A stretch of 64,000 nucleotides of DNA from JAJYIW01 sp963781665. Its GTDB lineage: Bacteria > Chloroflexota > Anaerolineae > Anaerolineales > Anaerolineaceae. This document shows positions 18,194 to 27,197 of the stretch, piece by piece; the stretch's first letter is position 1, and the number at the start of each line of letters is the position of its first letter. Under the pieces are notes generated by a model. The model was not told the DNA's origin. It ran no database searches and worked only from the letters and a program-made list of their open reading frames with translations. The stretch lies in the NCBI GenBank assembly GCA_963781665.1, contig CAWAGA010000002.1, forward strand, positions 3,782,001 through 3,846,000, in the 5' to 3' direction. The position numbers and the translations under genes are program-made.

Positions 18194-19144
18194 TTATACC
18201 TTCTGAAAGACCCCAGTCACAATTGTTCTAACCGCTCCCGCTTCTCGCAAATGCTCGGCAATGATATCTTCATCGCCATTGCCGACCAGAGCAATAACGT
18301 TTCCACCTCTCCCTCCGCCGGAGAGTTTAGCCCCAATTGCTCCGGCATTCAAAGCTGTATCTACCAGGTAATCCAGCTTTTCTGAGCTTACTGTTAGCTC
18401 CCGTAGGAGGGCGTGATTCCGGTTCATTAGATTTCCAACTATCTGAAGATTTCCTGCTTCGAGGGCCAGTGTGCCTTGTTCGCAGATACTGCGGATGCCA
18501 TCGAAGAGCAATTCGATCCGGTCGTGATCTGAATTCCACAGCCGGCGTACATCGGCAACGACGGCTGCAGTAGAACTTTGTACGCCGGAGTCAGCAATGA
18601 CTATTTTGAACGGGTAAGGAACCTTCAGAAATTGAACGGGCTGCTCGCGTTCGAAATAAACTGGCTTTTCAAAGGCAATTACAGTGTTATCGATCCCCGA
18701 AGGCGTGCCATGATAGATTTTCTCAACCTCGAACGCCAGGTCTGAAACCCGAGCATCAGGCAGGGGTCTTCCAAGATACATTGCTAATGCTCTGATCATT
18801 GCCACGGATATGGCCGCGCCGGACCCCATCCCGGATGCAAGCGGAATTGTTGAAGAGACTCTGATGGTTAGCGCCGGTGGTTTTCCGATGTGGATTTCGT
18901 CGAGCGTAACTGCGACAGCTCGTAGTAATGGATTGTTTTCTGGGAGCTCGGCCAGCCTGGCCTTTACCTGGATGTCTGGCGCATCGATTGTCACAATTCC
19001 AGTAATTGAAAGGGGATCAGGTGTGATGACAGCTTTTGCCTGGACATCTGAGATCGGGATCGCAATGGCTGGTCGCCCGTAAACGACAGCGTGTTCTCCG
19101 AATAAAATTACCTTGCCAGGCGCAGTAGCAAAGATCGCGGGCAT
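18194..19144 (-). CDS. Mevalonate kinase
   Basis: GHMP kinase converting mevalonate to 5-phosphomevalonate for isoprenoid synthesis. The 316-residue protein has the N-terminal substrate motif APGKVILFGEHAVVYGRPA, the ATP loop PLASGMGSGAAISVA (about residues 103-117), and the C-terminal GHMP motif KLSGGGRGGNVIAL. It sits between the prenyltransferase (16-base gap) and isopentenyl phosphate kinase (8-base gap). No phosphomevalonate decarboxylase, HMG-CoA reductase or diphosphomevalonate decarboxylase is in the window; these must be elsewhere. Confidence 0.93.
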   Translation of the reverse strand: MPAIFATAPGKVILFGEHAVVYGRPAIAIPISDVQAKAVITPDPLSITGIVTIDAPDIQVKARLAELPENNPLLRAVAVTLDEIHIGKPPALTIRVSSTIPLASGMGSGAAISVAMIRALAMYLGRPLPDARVSDLAFEVEKIYHGTPSGIDNTVIAFEKPVYFEREQPVQFLKVPYPFKIVIADSGVQSSTAAVVADVRRLWNSDHDRIELLFDGIRSICEQGTLALEAGNLQIVGNLMNRNHALLRELTVSSEKLDYLVDTALNAGAIGAKLSGGGRGGNVIALVGNGDEDIIAEHLREAGAVRTIVTGVFQKV

Positions 19145-19160
19145 TTCAAAAAACCATTTC

Positions 19161-20036
19161 CTAGGATGGCAAAATGTAGAAAATGATAAATATGGATGCC
19201 CCCCACAATAAAATCGCGATCTGCAGTGGCCGGTCGGTTAGAAGCACTTCTTCAGGCGCGCCGCCGATATTCTTGACTTGCACCAGATAAAGATAACGAA
19301 AAAAGCTAAAAAGAACGAAGGGTATCGTTAGCATCAAGGCATGATTGCCGTCGGCGGTGGGAGCCAGGAATGTGTACAGGCTGTATGAAACCAGAACGCC
19401 GCTGGTTACAATTACAATCAGCTGATCTAGAAGCGGGATTGTGTACCCTTCGAGCACTCGCCGGAACGAATGGGAGTCGTCGGCTAATAAGGCTAATTCT
19501 GCTCGGCGTTTACCAAATCCCAGGTAAAGTGCCAGCATGGTCATCAGCACGTATAACCACGGTGAAAACTGCTGCACCTGGATAGAAACCACCCCGGCGA
19601 TAACCCGCAAAACGAAACCAGCCGCGATCGTAAATACATCGATCAATGGGATATGCTTTAGCCACAGGGTATAAGCGATGTTCATCAGGAAGTAGACAAT
19701 TTCCACGATGACAAATTTTGTCGAAATGAACAATCCCAACCCGAGTGATAGGAGCAGTAAAATGGCCAGGCCGATAATCGCTGCCTTGATTGGCAGCTGG
19801 CCTGAGGCTATTGGGCGGTTGCGTTTCTGCGGATGCTTGCGGTCTGATTCAGCATCGAACAGATCGTTGAAAATATAGACTGTGCTTGATAAAAAGCAAA
19901 ACAGGATGAATGCCGAGAGTGTGGGAATGAGCGCATTGAGCGCTAGAAGCTGCCCATCAAAAACGAGGGGCGCCAGGATGAACACATTCTTCGTCCATTG
20001 GCGCGGACGCATCGATTTAATAAATGCGAGCAGCAT
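19161..20036 (-). CDS. UbiA-type prenyltransferase, DPPR-synthase-like
   Basis: Membrane prenyltransferase of the UbiA superfamily, closest in motifs to decaprenyl-phosphate phosphoribosyltransferase, which attaches phosphoribosyl to a polyprenyl phosphate. The 291-residue protein has RPRQWTKN near the N-terminus, the first Asp motif NDLFDAESDRKHPQKRNRPI, and the second motif LIDVFTIAAGFVLRVIAG, with about eight to nine transmembrane helices. The open frame extends to 20081, but ATG 20036 gives the usual N-terminus; neither start has a Shine-Dalgarno. As first gene of the isoprenoid block, it would use a polyprenyl product of the pathway encoded next to it. Exact acceptor and donor are inferred. 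Confidence 0.8.
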   Translation of the reverse strand: MLLAFIKSMRPRQWTKNVFILAPLVFDGQLLALNALIPTLSAFILFCFLSSTVYIFNDLFDAESDRKHPQKRNRPIASGQLPIKAAIIGLAILLLLSLGLGLFISTKFVIVEIVYFLMNIAYTLWLKHIPLIDVFTIAAGFVLRVIAGVVSIQVQQFSPWLYVLMTMLALYLGFGKRRAELALLADDSHSFRRVLEGYTIPLLDQLIVIVTSGVLVSYSLYTFLAPTADGNHALMLTIPFVLFSFFRYLYLVQVKNIGGAPEEVLLTDRPLQIAILLWGASIFIIFYILPS

Positions 20037-20136
20037 ATTAATATGATAACATAAAATAATAGATGATAGAATAAACCGCACGTCCGCTAAAGGCAGGTTT
20101 TTTAGCTGGCAATTTTACGTATTTTGGGGAGTTGAT

Positions 20137-21367
20137 GTGACCCGGCCGGTTGTCGAAAAACAAAATGCTTGGATTGGGTTACTGGCGATTTATACGTTTG
20201 GAAGTTTTATCGAAACGATTTTCTTCGGCCAACTGACAGCATTTACGCCGCTTTATCTACCCAAATTAGGCATCTCACCAGATTCGGTTGCACAATGGAC
20301 AGGCATCGTCGCGGCAGTGACGGGATTTCTCGGCCTACCTTTTTTACCTTTTTGGGGGGCACTGGCCGATCGTTTTAGCCGCAAGCCTGTTATCATTCGC
20401 TCCTTTGCCGTGGAGATCATGGCTGGGGTTATATCGCTTTTGGCAGGCAATATCTGGATTTTCATCATTGGCAGGACATTGACCTCGCTGGCATTGGGTA
20501 ACAGTGGGTTGATGATGACCACCTTATCCGAACGTGTCCCTTCCAGGCGCCAGGGATTTGCATTTTCAATCATGAATAGTGCATCGCCGGTGGGTGTTTT
20601 TCTGGGGCCGTTGATTGGTGGACCGGTCGTTGATCATTGGGGGTTTCCAACCTTACTCGGGATTGACGCGGTGCTGCTCACCATAGTGGTGCTGATTATG
20701 ATGTTTGGTTATCACGATCGCTATCAAGGCGTTTCAGACGCGCCGATTTTGAAAATGGCGGGCGAGTCCATCCGAACGGTTGCAGGAAGTCAGCGCTTAC
20801 GCATCCTTTTTGGTGCATTATTTCTACTTTTTGCAGGTTGGATGCTGGCGCTAACTTATGCCGCTTTGGCCATCGGCCAGCTTTACCAGGGGGCCAACCA
20901 GGCCACGGTTGTGGGGATTGTCCTTGGGGCTGGGGGAATCCTGGCGATGATCCTGGGGCCGGCAATTGGGGCTCTTGCAGACCGGTACGGTTATTGGCGT
21001 GTGCTGTTGATAGGCTCGATCTCGACAGTCGTGCTCTGGCTGTTGCCTGCATTTGCCTCCACCATCACCAGCTTTGCCATCACCTGGGCTTTGATCAATG
21101 GTTTATCCGCCGGGGTCTTTTCACTATCATTTTCGGTATTGTCCCAATCAGCGCCTGAACAAAAACGCGGCCGGGTGATGTCCTTTGCCTACCTGCCGGT
21201 GAATATCGGGTTATTTCTTGGCCCCGCTATCGGCAGTATCATTACCAGGGAAAGTGTATTTGCGATTTTCCCAGCAGCGGCTTTTTTAACTCAGCCTGGG
21301 AGTGATCTTGTTATTCTTTGCCAGAAAAAAGAACGATGTTGCGAAAGCCAAATTGGACAGCGTTTGA
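20137..21367 (+). CDS. MFS transporter, frame-broken near 3' end
   Basis: Major facilitator permease with twelve predicted helices and the loop motifs GALADRFSRKPVI (between helices 2 and 3) and GALADRYGYWR at the equivalent place in the second half. Substrate unknown; drug-efflux-type relatives share this pattern. The literal reading frame runs on into tlyA, but removing one A of the pair 21288-21289 turns the last helix into FLLSLGVILLLFFARKK and ends at a TGA at 21365-21367, giving 409 residues. That makes biological sense and the literal fusion does not. GTG start with GGGGAG five bases upstream. Divergent from the prenyltransferase. Confidence 0.85.
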
Positions 21368-21396
21368 TGCTGTTTCGAGCAAGAAGCCGGTTTGCC

Positions 21397-22137
21397 ATGA
21401 ATAAGAAACGGCTAGATGTTTTAGTTTTCGAAAATGGGCTGGCAGAAAGCCGCAGCCAGGCACAGCGCCTGGTCATGGCGGGCCAGGTGCGAGTTGATGG
21501 GCAAGTTTTGCTTAAACCTTCAGATCAGGTGCAGGTTAATGCACACATTGAGGTCGAAAACGGCCCGCGTTTTGTTTCAAGAGGTGGGGAAAAGCTGCAA
21601 GGCGCAATCGAAGCATTCCACATATCCGTCAAAGAAAAGGTATGTGCAGATGTAGGTTCTTCGACCGGAGGCTTTACAGATAGTTTGTTACAGGCAGGAG
21701 CTAGAAAAATCTATGCTATCGACGTTGGCTATGGTATCCTCCATTGGAAACTGCGGAATGATCCGCGTATCGTCGTGATGGAACGGACTAACGCTCGTTT
21801 TATCCAGAACTTGCCTGAGCCGGTCTCTCTAGTCACGATCGATGCTTCTTTCATATCATTAAAGATTTTACTTCCGGTGATCAAGAACTGGCTGCAACCG
21901 GCTGATGGAGAAGTCGTTACCTTAATTAAACCTCAATTTGAAGCCGGGCGGAAAGAAGTTAACCGGGGTGAAGGGGTCATCCGTGATCCGAAAATCCACC
22001 AGCAAGTCGTCGCCCAGATTCTTGAATTTGCAAAAAGTGAAGGATTTCTCTCTCAGGGAGTAATCGAGTCGCCTTTACGGGGACCTAAAGGGAATGTTGA
22101 ATATCTGGCCTATTTTCAAAGCGGTTTTAATGGTTGA
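21397..22137 (+). CDS. tlyA: TlyA-type rRNA methyltransferase
   Basis: S4-domain plus FtsJ-type 2'-O-methyltransferase; relatives methylate 16S and 23S rRNA and some were first named hemolysins. The 246-residue protein starts KKRLDVLVFENGLAESRSQA (S4), followed by FVSRGGEKLQGAI and the SAM site ADVGSSTGGFTDSLL, AIDVGYG, then KPQFEAGR. An in-frame ATG at 21367 overlaps the MFS stop as TGATG and is an alternative start ten codons earlier; I prefer 21397 because the family begins there. It ends 16 bases from the convergent EamA gene, with no convincing terminator. Confidence 0.9.
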   Translation: MNKKRLDVLVFENGLAESRSQAQRLVMAGQVRVDGQVLLKPSDQVQVNAHIEVENGPRFVSRGGEKLQGAIEAFHISVKEKVCADVGSSTGGFTDSLLQAGARKIYAIDVGYGILHWKLRNDPRIVVMERTNARFIQNLPEPVSLVTIDASFISLKILLPVIKNWLQPADGEVVTLIKPQFEAGRKEVNRGEGVIRDPKIHQQVVAQILEFAKSEGFLSQGVIESPLRGPKGNVEYLAYFQSGFNG

Positions 22138-22153
22138 TGGATATTACCCGGCC

Positions 22154-23029
22154 TCAACGGCCGATGACCAAAAAAGTTAATCCCAAGATTCCGACACCAC
22201 ACGATATCCAGGTGAGAGGGTGCAGGCGTTCCTTATAAATCACAGCTGATATGGTTAGAACCGCCATAACCGGCACCAGGACGGTCACCGGGTAAACAAT
22301 TTGCGATCCCATCCGCTGAAGAGCCATCAGGGTCATGTAAATACTGACAGTCTGGATTGTTCCATTTGCTACTCCGCCAATCAGCTCTTTGCGATCAAAC
22401 CAGGTGCGACCATGACAAATCATGAACGGTAGTAAGATGAGCGTGGCGAAAAAGAAAAATACAGACACCAGAGTGAGTGGTTGATTGGGAGCCAGGACGC
22501 TTCCCAGATATTGGCCGGTCATTGACATCGCTGCGAGGAGCCAACCGAAGAAAACCAGGATGACCCAACGAGAGGTGACGGCTTGTTCTTTTGCGCCGGA
22601 TGCGGTCGTGCTGACGCCAAATCCGGCCATTGCCAGTGCAACCAAAAATAAACCGGCGATGATCGCAATGGAAAAAGTATGGCTGATGGGCCACATCAAT
22701 CCCACGACCACCGGCCCAACCAGACCCATATTATTGGCCGCGACTGTTGGTCCGGTAGGTCCGATTTTTAAACAGTAGTTGATGATCAGGCAGAATCCAA
22801 CCGAAAATGCAAAACCGATCATTAATCCCACTTCCCATATCGCAATCCCGGTGTAGGATTGGCCCAATATCTGGCTTAGAATAGCAGCAATGATTGCGCC
22901 GGAAAGCGAAATCCAGAACCCATAAGCATCTGTACGCCCGCCATTCATCATGACACGGCGGTTGAGAGGCCAAATCAATGTGCTCAAAATGACTGGAACT
23001 GCGAGATAAAGGATATTCAATTTTGACAC
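22154..23029 (-). CDS. EamA/DMT-type transporter
   Basis: A 291-residue membrane protein with ten predicted helices in two similar halves, the drug/metabolite transporter layout. The second half ends MGSQIVYPVTVLVPVMAVLTISAVIYKERLHPLTW, the typical EamA ending in which a kinase-like ERL follows helix 9. Substrate cannot be told. The start is uncertain: GTG 23029 has GAGG only one base away, while an in-frame TTG three codons later has better spacing. The upstream gap holds a direct repeat TAGCATAA (23055-23062 and 23074-23081, period 19). Confidence 0.75.
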   Translation of the reverse strand: MSKLNILYLAVPVILSTLIWPLNRRVMMNGGRTDAYGFWISLSGAIIAAILSQILGQSYTGIAIWEVGLMIGFAFSVGFCLIINYCLKIGPTGPTVAANNMGLVGPVVVGLMWPISHTFSIAIIAGLFLVALAMAGFGVSTTASGAKEQAVTSRWVILVFFGWLLAAMSMTGQYLGSVLAPNQPLTLVSVFFFFATLILLPFMICHGRTWFDRKELIGGVANGTIQTVSIYMTLMALQRMGSQIVYPVTVLVPVMAVLTISAVIYKERLHPLTWISCGVGILGLTFLVIGR

Positions 23030-23125
23030 CTCAGTTGATCAAACCGCGCAATTTTAGCATAAGGCTGGATTCGTAGCATAATATTGGGTAGTGGTTCTAA
23101 GGCGGCGAGGTATATCTCCGGGTTG

Positions 23126-23140
23126 TTCATTATTAATGAA
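23126..23140. promoter_or_regulatory. Palindrome upstream of lepA promoter
   Basis: TTCATTATTAATGAA is a perfect 7+1+7 inverted repeat, 14 bases before the lepA -35 box. The form fits a dimeric repressor or activator site; the binding protein is unknown. Confidence 0.35.
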
Positions 23141-23154
23141 TACAAATAATCAAA

Positions 23155-23184
23155 TTGGCTGCCTGAATAAAAAATGGGTTATAC
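23155..23184 (+). promoter_or_regulatory. lepA promoter
   Basis: TTGGCT (23155-23160), 18-base spacer, TTATAC (23179-23184). It overlaps the upstream in-frame ATG at 23174, so translation must begin downstream, supporting ATG 23219 as the lepA start. Confidence 0.5.
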
Positions 23185-23218
23185 TTCAGCCGCCATTAAT
23201 TCGTATGGAACTCTTCGC

Positions 23219-25024
23219 ATGGTCGATAAAACCTTAATTCGTAATTTTTGTATCATTGCACACGTCGATCACGGAAAATCGACCCTGGCAGATCGATTGT
23301 TACAAATGACAGGAACGATCAGCGATCGAGAGATGACGGAACAGGTCCTGGATACGATGGATCTGGAACGTGAAAAAGGTGTGACGATTAAAGCATCTGC
23401 GGTCCGTATGGTCTATACGGCCGCAGATAATAATACATACGAATTTAACCTGATCGATACTCCTGGGCACGTTGATTTTAATTATGAAGTCAGCCGGGCT
23501 TTGAATGCCTGTGAAGGAGCATTACTGGTCGTCGATGCTACCCAGGGGATTGAAGCTCAGACCCTGGCAAACCTGTATCTGGCATTAGAGGCAAATCTTA
23601 CAATCGTTCCTGTCATAAATAAGATCGATCTGAATTCGGCACGGCCGGATGAGGTATCTGAGGACTTATCGGTTTTATTAGGAACACCGGTCGAGAATAT
23701 CATGCGGGTTTCGGCCAAAGATGGCACCAACGTTGACCAGGTACTCGAAGCGATCGTCAACCAGATTCCGGCTCCCCAGGGGGATCCAGACTTACCGCTC
23801 CACGCACTTATTTTCAATTCACATTACAATTCATATAAGGGCGTCGTCGCTTACGTCAGGCTTTTTGATGGCCAGTTCCGGTCCACGGAATCACTGCGGT
23901 TGATGGCTACTCATACAGACATTAAGCCAGTCGAAATTGGTTGGTTTGCTCCTGAGATGTATCCGGTGGAATTGCTTACAGCCGGCGATGTTGGCTACGT
24001 CGCGACCGGGCTTAAAACCGTGGCGGAATGCCGGGTTGGGGACACCATCACTTCGTCTATCAATCCCGCGCCTGCCCCTCTTCCGGGTTATCGCCAGGCA
24101 AAACCCATGGTTTTTGCAGGTATCTATCCGGTGGAAGGTGAAGATTATCCCGATCTTAAAGACGCTCTTGAAAAGCTGCAGTTGAATGATGCTTCATTAA
24201 TGTACGAACCGGAAACTTCGCAGGCATTGAATTTCGGGTTTCGCTGTGGCTTCCTGGGTCTTTTTCACATGGAGATTATCCAGGAAAGGCTCGAGCGCGA
24301 ATATGACCTTGATATTGTCGTAACTGCACCTTCCGTCGAATACGAGATTTTGATGGTTAGCGGCGAGATCGAAATGATCAACTCACCTGCCCGTCTGCCT
24401 GAAGAAAATCTGATCGCTGAGGTACGCGAACCGTGGATGAAGATCCAGATCTTTTCTCCGACTGAATATTTTGGTACGGTGATGGAACTGGCGCGCAGCC
24501 GGCGGGGAATCTTCATTGAACAGGAATTTCCAGCGCCAAACCGGGTCCAGCTTTCTTATGAAATACCTTTATCAGAGTTGATCGTCGATTTCTTTGACAA
24601 TTTAAAATCTCGCACGCGCGGTTATGCATCCCTGGATTATCAATTTTCCGATTACCGCCGCGAGGACCTGGTTAAATTAGAGGTACTGGTCAACGATGAG
24701 CCGGTAGATGCTCTTGCAGCCATTGTCCACCGGAAGGATGCCTACCATAAGGGACAGGCACTCGTAACCAGGTTGAAAGCCATTATCCCTCGCCAGTTGT
24801 TTGACGTCCCTGTACAAGCGGCAGCAGCCGGACGGGTGATATCCAGGGCCACGGTGAAGGCAGTGCGTAAAGATGTTTTAGCAAAATGCTATGGTGGTGA
24901 TATTTCTCGTAAGAAGAAACTGCTTGAAAAGCAAAAACGGGGAAAACGCCGTATGAAAATGGTCGGAAGCGTCGAAATTCCACAGGAAGCCTTTATGGCC
25001 ATTCTACGGTTGGAAGATGAATGA
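23219..25024 (+). CDS. lepA: Elongation factor 4 (LepA)
   Basis: Ribosome-associated GTPase implicated in back-translocation and 30S biogenesis. From ATG 23219 the protein is 601 residues, the normal length, beginning MVDKTLIRNFCIIAHVDHGKSTLADRL (P-loop), with DTPGHVDF, NKIDL, the EF-G-like domains and the LepA-specific C-terminal domain with KAVRKDVLAKCYGGDISRKKKLLEKQK. An in-frame ATG at 23174 would add 15 unconserved residues and lies within the promoter. The stop overlaps the ATG of the following flippase-like gene (ATGA), linking a translation factor to the glycan locus. Confidence 0.96.
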   Translation: MVDKTLIRNFCIIAHVDHGKSTLADRLLQMTGTISDREMTEQVLDTMDLEREKGVTIKASAVRMVYTAADNNTYEFNLIDTPGHVDFNYEVSRALNACEGALLVVDATQGIEAQTLANLYLALEANLTIVPVINKIDLNSARPDEVSEDLSVLLGTPVENIMRVSAKDGTNVDQVLEAIVNQIPAPQGDPDLPLHALIFNSHYNSYKGVVAYVRLFDGQFRSTESLRLMATHTDIKPVEIGWFAPEMYPVELLTAGDVGYVATGLKTVAECRVGDTITSSINPAPAPLPGYRQAKPMVFAGIYPVEGEDYPDLKDALEKLQLNDASLMYEPETSQALNFGFRCGFLGLFHMEIIQERLEREYDLDIVVTAPSVEYEILMVSGEIEMINSPARLPEENLIAEVREPWMKIQIFSPTEYFGTVMELARSRRGIFIEQEFPAPNRVQLSYEIPLSELIVDFFDNLKSRTRGYASLDYQFSDYRREDLVKLEVLVNDEPVDALAAIVHRKDAYHKGQALVTRLKAIIPRQLFDVPVQAAAAGRVISRATVKAVRKDVLAKCYGGDISRKKKLLEKQKRGKRRMKMVGSVEIPQEAFMAILRLEDE

Positions 25025-26028
25025 AGGCTGTCAATAAATCAACCATATGGCTTAATCTACGCAGGTGGCTGCCGGGCTTTATCATCAGCGCTGTTGCCCT
25101 CTGGCTGGTTTTAAGAACTGTATCCTGGAAGGATTTTGGCCAGGCCCTGGCGGAGATGAGCCTGGCGACTTTAGGCCTGGGTATCTTGATTTACCTGGTG
25201 TCGATGGTATTCCGGGCTGTTTGCTGGCAGACGATCCTTCAGAGGAAAGTCCCTTTGAAACGGGCTTTCTTTGTGATGAATGAAGGATACATGCTCAACA
25301 ATATCTTCCCTTTCCGCTTGGGCGAAGTGGGCAGAGCAGTTATTCTGGGCAGCAGCACTTCGATTGGGATTTTGCCGGTATTTTCGACGATTATCGTCGA
25401 GCGGTCTTATGACCTGGTAATCGCTTCGACCTTATTGCTTTCGACCCTTCCATTGGCTTTGGCGATGGATTGGGCTCGCCCCGTGGCTGCTACGATCCTG
25501 GGATTGGTTGCGGCAGGCCTGGTCATCTTGTTTGTGATGGCTCGTTTTAAATCGCGTGTTATTGCCGGCCTTAACCGGATTCCCTTCAAATGGGGATTCT
25601 ATAAGAATTGGATACTACCTAAGATTGAATCTGTTCTGGATGGATTTTCGGTCTTAAATAAACCGCAGTTCTTTTTCGCAAGCCTGATATTAATGTTGTC
25701 AAGCTGGGGGTTGGCTATCCTGGAAGATTTCGTCTTACTTCGCGGCATCATTCCGGATGCGCCCATTTGGTGGGTTGCCTTCGTGTTGGGGGCAGCTGCG
25801 ATCGGAGCTGGACTGCCCTCGGTGGCTGCAGCCATTGGTGTTTTCGAGGCAGCTGTAGTGGGCACGCTGTCTCTTGTCGGGGTCTCAACCAGCAAAGCTT
25901 TGGCTTTCGCTTTGATCGTTCATGCTATTCAATTTACTTTTTCGACGTTGATTGGTGTAATAGGTCTGACCATGGAGGGAGAAAATATATCCAGTTTATA
26001 CCGCAGGTTGATGGTCAAGAAAGAGTAA
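25021..26028 (+). CDS. LPG-synthase-TM/UPF0104 family membrane protein (AglD-like)
   Basis: A 335-residue membrane protein with about eight helices of the lysylphosphatidylglycerol synthetase transmembrane type (Pfam LPG_synthase_TM). Hallmarks are NNIFPFRLGEVGRAVIL at about residues 90-106 and GLPSVAAAIGVFEAAVV near 260-280. Relatives without the soluble synthetase domain occur in envelope and N-glycosylation loci and are suspected of moving or modifying lipid-linked sugars. ATG overlaps the lepA stop, and a GT4 gene starts 8 bases after it, so a role in lipid-linked glycan handling is likely though inferred. Confidence 0.85.
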   Translation: MKAVNKSTIWLNLRRWLPGFIISAVALWLVLRTVSWKDFGQALAEMSLATLGLGILIYLVSMVFRAVCWQTILQRKVPLKRAFFVMNEGYMLNNIFPFRLGEVGRAVILGSSTSIGILPVFSTIIVERSYDLVIASTLLLSTLPLALAMDWARPVAATILGLVAAGLVILFVMARFKSRVIAGLNRIPFKWGFYKNWILPKIESVLDGFSVLNKPQFFFASLILMLSSWGLAILEDFVLLRGIIPDAPIWWVAFVLGAAAIGAGLPSVAAAIGVFEAAVVGTLSLVGVSTSKALAFALIVHAIQFTFSTLIGVIGLTMEGENISSLYRRLMVKKE

Positions 26029-26036
26029 ACCCACGT

Positions 26037-27197
26037 ATGCGCATCTTGATTGCATTAACCTATTTTCAACCGCATAAATCTGGCCTCACGGTCTATGCCG
26101 TCCGGCTTGCGAAAGCTCTAGCCCAGAAGGGGCATGATGTAAAAATTCTGACTTCGCATTATGATAAGAGTGTTCCGGCTCACGAAATTCAAGATGGGGT
26201 GGAAATCTTCAGGAAGCCGGTGATGCTGAGGGTCAGCAAAGGCGTCATTATGCCCACGCTACCCCTGGCTGCCTGGCGTCTTATCCGAAAATCCGATGTT
26301 GTCAATCTGCACACCCCTCAACTTGATGCTGCTTATCTGGCAATGATCGGTCGCATTTTAGGCAAACCGGTCGTATTGACCTATCAATGCGATCTGCAGC
26401 TTCCTAAGGGCATGATCAACCGCCTGGCAAACCAGATTTCATACCTGGCAGATAAAATATCGGCTGGTTCATCCCAGAAGATTATCTCTACCTCTGATGA
26501 TTACGCTTTGAATTCAAAGTTATTATCCAGGTACCTGGATAAAGTAAAAGTCGTCCTGGCACCGATTGTTCTACCGCCGGTCACTGCTGAAGAAGTGCAG
26601 GCGTTCAAAGAAAAGCATCATGTGACTCCTGGCCAGAAGGTCATTGGGATTGCAGCCCGGTTAGCTACCGAGAAAGGGGTAGAATATCTGGTCGAAGCGA
26701 TGCCGGCAGTTTTGGACAAATATCCAAATGCCAGGGTGCTTTCCTTTGGGCAATTTCAGAATGTTATAGGCGAAGAAGCTTATGCCCACCGCTTAATGCC
26801 GTTAATTAGTGATTTGGGAGAACATTGGTCATTCTTGGGTGTGATATCAGATCGAGAAGTTGCTTCGTTCTTCCAGACCTGTGACGTGACCGTCTTGCCG
26901 AGTGTCAATAGCACCGAAGCATTTGGCATGGTGCAGATTGAATCAATGGTATGCGGTACGCCCGTGGTAGCAAGTGATCTTCCCGGGATTCGCCAGCCCA
27001 TCCTGGATTCAAAAATGGGTAGGATCGTCCCTCCACGTGACTCTAAAGCACTGGCTGAAGCAATAATCTCGATCCTTGCCGAAGGTGATTGCTACCGTGG
27101 TAATGCGGCCGAAATAGCCTTGCGTTACTCGCCCCAGGCAACAGCAGCTGCCTACGAAACAATTTTCGAGGAATTATTGACGACTAATGGAAAATAG
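26037..27197 (+). CDS. GT4-family glycosyltransferase
   Basis: GT-B fold retaining glycosyltransferase, probably transferring a sugar from a nucleotide donor to a lipid acceptor at the cytoplasmic membrane face. The 386-residue protein starts MRILIALTYFQPHKSGLTVY, has the donor-binding GIAARLATEKGVEYLVEAM at about residue 205 and the EX7E motif EAFGMVQIE near 305, all typical. The frame is open back to 25767 through the preceding gene, but ATG 26037 matches the family start. Its 3' end overlaps the methyltransferase start by 11 bases. Confidence 0.92.
   Translation: MRILIALTYFQPHKSGLTVYAVRLAKALAQKGHDVKILTSHYDKSVPAHEIQDGVEIFRKPVMLRVSKGVIMPTLPLAAWRLIRKSDVVNLHTPQLDAAYLAMIGRILGKPVVLTYQCDLQLPKGMINRLANQISYLADKISAGSSQKIISTSDDYALNSKLLSRYLDKVKVVLAPIVLPPVTAEEVQAFKEKHHVTPGQKVIGIAARLATEKGVEYLVEAMPAVLDKYPNARVLSFGQFQNVIGEEAYAHRLMPLISDLGEHWSFLGVISDREVASFFQTCDVTVLPSVNSTEAFGMVQIESMVCGTPVVASDLPGIRQPILDSKMGRIVPPRDSKALAEAIISILAEGDCYRGNAAEIALRYSPQATAAAYETIFEELLTTNGK

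Noticed and set aside
20137..22137. A 666-residue MFS-TlyA fusion protein in one open frame
   Set aside because: A one-base repair at 21288-21289 gives the MFS a normal last helix and its own stop, and TlyA has its usual start. The literal sequence between the two is not MFS-like.
22149..22163. CGGCC/GGCCG hairpin between tlyA and the EamA gene as terminator
   Set aside because: Only five base pairs and no T-run on either strand; the EamA stop lies in the loop.
25767..26036. N-terminal extension of the GT4 enzyme
   Set aside because: This is the 3' end of the flippase-like gene in another frame; the family N-terminus starts at 26037.
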